Shown here: positions 12,243 to 13,340 of the stretch, in pieces
How the letters are laid out: every line of letters begins with the position of its first letter
Position numbering within the stretch: position 1 is the first letter of the stretch
From: Modestobacter sp.
Lineage (GTDB): Bacteria > Actinomycetota > Actinomycetes > Mycobacteriales > Geodermatophilaceae
Length of the DNA: 13,340 bases
Assembly: GCA_025965775.1 (NCBI GenBank)
Contig: JAOPWG010000393.1
Location: 1-13,340, forward strand
Direction of reading: 5' to 3'
Program-made: the position numbers and the translations under genes
Notes under the pieces: model-generated
What the model was told of the DNA's origin: nothing
Seen by the model: the letters and a program-made list of their open reading frames with translations, nothing else
The model's database searches: none

Positions 12243-13340
12243 TCACGGGGACGTCTCCTCGAAGATCCCGGCGAGGTCCGGCGGCATCTGCGGCAGCGGT
12301 TGGCGGGTCACCGTCACCGCGCCGTCCGGTGTGCGCGAGCAGACGAGGTTCGTCCTGGCCCATTCCGCATCGGCGGCCGGGAAGTCGTCGCGGGTGTGAC
12401 CGCCCCGGCTCTCCTGCCGCTCGAGGGCTGCGCGGGCGATGCACTCACCGACGATCAGCATGTGCGGCAGGTCGAGCGCGAGGTGCCACCCGGGGTTGTA
12501 CTGCCGGTGGCCCTCGACGGAGAGGTTCGCCACCCGCTTCCTGAGCGTGGCGATGCGCTCGAGTGCCTGCTCCATCTCCGGCGCGGTGCGGATGATGCCG
12601 ACGAGGTCGTGCATCGTCTCCTGCAGGTCGTGCTGCACGGCGTAGGCGTTCTCGCCGCCTTCGCGCTCGAACGGCGCGAGCGCCGCACGGGCCGCGTCGG
12701 CCAGCGCGTCGTCGGACACCTCGACCCGGCCCGTCGGCCGACGGGCGGCGTGCTCCGTCGCGGCGATGCCGGCGCGCCGGCCGAAGACCAGCAGATCGGA
12801 CAGGGAGTTGCCGCCGAGCCGGTTCGACCCGTGCATGCCGCCGGCGACCTCACCCGCCGCGAACAGGCCCGGCACGCGGGCGGCGGCGGTCTCGGCGTCG
12901 ACCTCGACACCACCCATCACGTAGTGGCAGGTGGGCCCGACCTCCATCGCCTCGGTCGTGATGTCGACGTCGGCCAGCTCCTTGAACTGGTGGTACATCG
13001 AGGGCAGCCGCTTGCGGATGTACTCCGGCGAGCGGCGCGAGGCGATGTCGAGGAAGACGCCCCCGTGGGGCGAGCCACGCCCGGCCTTCACCTCGCTGTT
13101 GATGGCGCGGGCCACCTCGTCGCGGGGCAGCAGCTCGGGCGGTCGCCGGTTGTTCGTCTTGTCGGTGTACCAGCGATCGGCCTCGTCCGCTGTCTCCGCG
13201 GTCTCCTTGCGAAAGAAGTCGGGGATGTAGTCGAACATGAAGCGGTTGCCCGCGGAGTTCTTCAGCACGCCGCCGTCGCCGCGGACGCTCTCGGTCACGA
13301 GGATCCCGCGCACCGACGGCGGCCACACCATCCCGGTGGG
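12243..13340 (-). CDS. sdhA: Succinate dehydrogenase/fumarate reductase flavoprotein subunit (5' end outside window)
   Basis: The C-terminal 365 residues of the FAD subunit that oxidises succinate to fumarate (or the reverse). The visible part begins PTGMVWPPSVRGILVTE, the end of the active-site HPTG motif. Then come the substrate-binding TCHYVMGG (His codon at 12924-12926) and GSNRLGGNSLSDLLVFGRRAG with the conserved Arg (12819-12821). The C-terminal domain contains GIIRTAPEMEQAL and NPGWHLALDLPHMLIVGECIARAALERQESRGGHTRDDFP, the covalent-FAD subunit's usual capping region. The sequence resembles mycobacterial Rv0248c. The FAD-binding N-terminus (and the FAD-linked His) lies outside the window, so those residues cannot be checked. 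sdhB follows in the same operon. Confidence 0.96.
   Translation of the reverse strand, partial: PTGMVWPPSVRGILVTESVRGDGGVLKNSAGNRFMFDYIPDFFRKETAETADEADRWYTDKTNNRRPPELLPRDEVARAINSEVKAGRGSPHGGVFLDIASRRSPEYIRKRLPSMYHQFKELADVDITTEAMEVGPTCHYVMGGVEVDAETAAARVPGLFAAGEVAGGMHGSNRLGGNSLSDLLVFGRRAGIAATEHAARRPTGRVEVSDDALADAARAALAPFEREGGENAYAVQHDLQETMHDLVGIIRTAPEMEQALERIATLRKRVANLSVEGHRQYNPGWHLALDLPHMLIVGECIARAALERQESRGGHTRDDFPAADAEWARTNLVCSRTPDGAVTVTRQPLPQMPPDLAGIFEETSP

Noticed and set aside
11213..12544. A 443-codon plus-strand frame opposite sdhB
   Set aside because: sdhB and sdhA on the other strand have every cluster ligand and conserved motif, so this frame is a shadow.

Overview
The window is very GC-rich, with dense G/C at third codon positions, GTG and TTG starts, GGAGG-type ribosome binding sites and several actinobacterial families: F420-dependent oxidoreductase, Ddn-type nitroreductase, SARP regulator, and an Sdh1-type succinate dehydrogenase like mycobacterial Rv0247c/Rv0248c. 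I infer a high-GC actinomycete, perhaps Geodermatophilaceae or a relative. The genus is not proven by the sequence. I see no tRNA, rRNA, CRISPR array, transposase or phage gene.

Layout, left to right. (1) <1-988 (-): 5' part of a sugar/polyol ABC transporter binding lipoprotein. (2) 989-1403: no convincing gene; two hairpins. (3) 1404-1580 (+): 58-aa protein with a duplicated D-x2-Y-D-x-A-H motif, followed by a GC hairpin. (4) 1719-3101 (+): carotenoid/stilbene cleavage oxygenase with all four iron-ligand histidines. (5) 3295-4035 (+): small SARP/BTAD regulator, followed by a coding-like frame to 4334 that lacks a normal start, then a strong hairpin. (6) 4687-6075 (+): MFS transporter of the YbjJ type, with a 17-nt direct repeat in its upstream region and a clear terminator. 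(7) 6340-7206 (-) and 7579-9033 (+): an F420-dependent luciferase-like oxidoreductase divergent from a cytochrome P450 plus three-cysteine ferredoxin pair, across a 372-bp spacer holding a 16-bp palindrome, an 11-bp-period direct repeat and a 12-bp direct repeat. (8) 9231-9839 (+): TMEM175-type potassium channel subunit, probably read from a leaderless mRNA. (9) 10046-10474 (+): Ddn-like F420H2-dependent reductase, convergent with (10) 10534-11289 (-): an Est30-type carboxylesterase/monoacylglycerol lipase. (11) 11414->13340 (-): sdhB and the 3' part of sdhA.

Functionally the left edge is uptake and the right edge is core respiration. Between them lies a loose redox cluster: a carotenoid oxygenase, a P450 with its ferredoxin, and two likely F420H2-dependent enzymes, with an efflux-type MFS and a SARP regulator. 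This could be a small apocarotenoid or terpenoid modification region, but the genes sit in separate transcription units and no scaffold synthase is visible, so a shared pathway is inference. The best leads are the divergent P450/F420 control region, the duplicated-motif small protein and the startless reading frame after the SARP gene.
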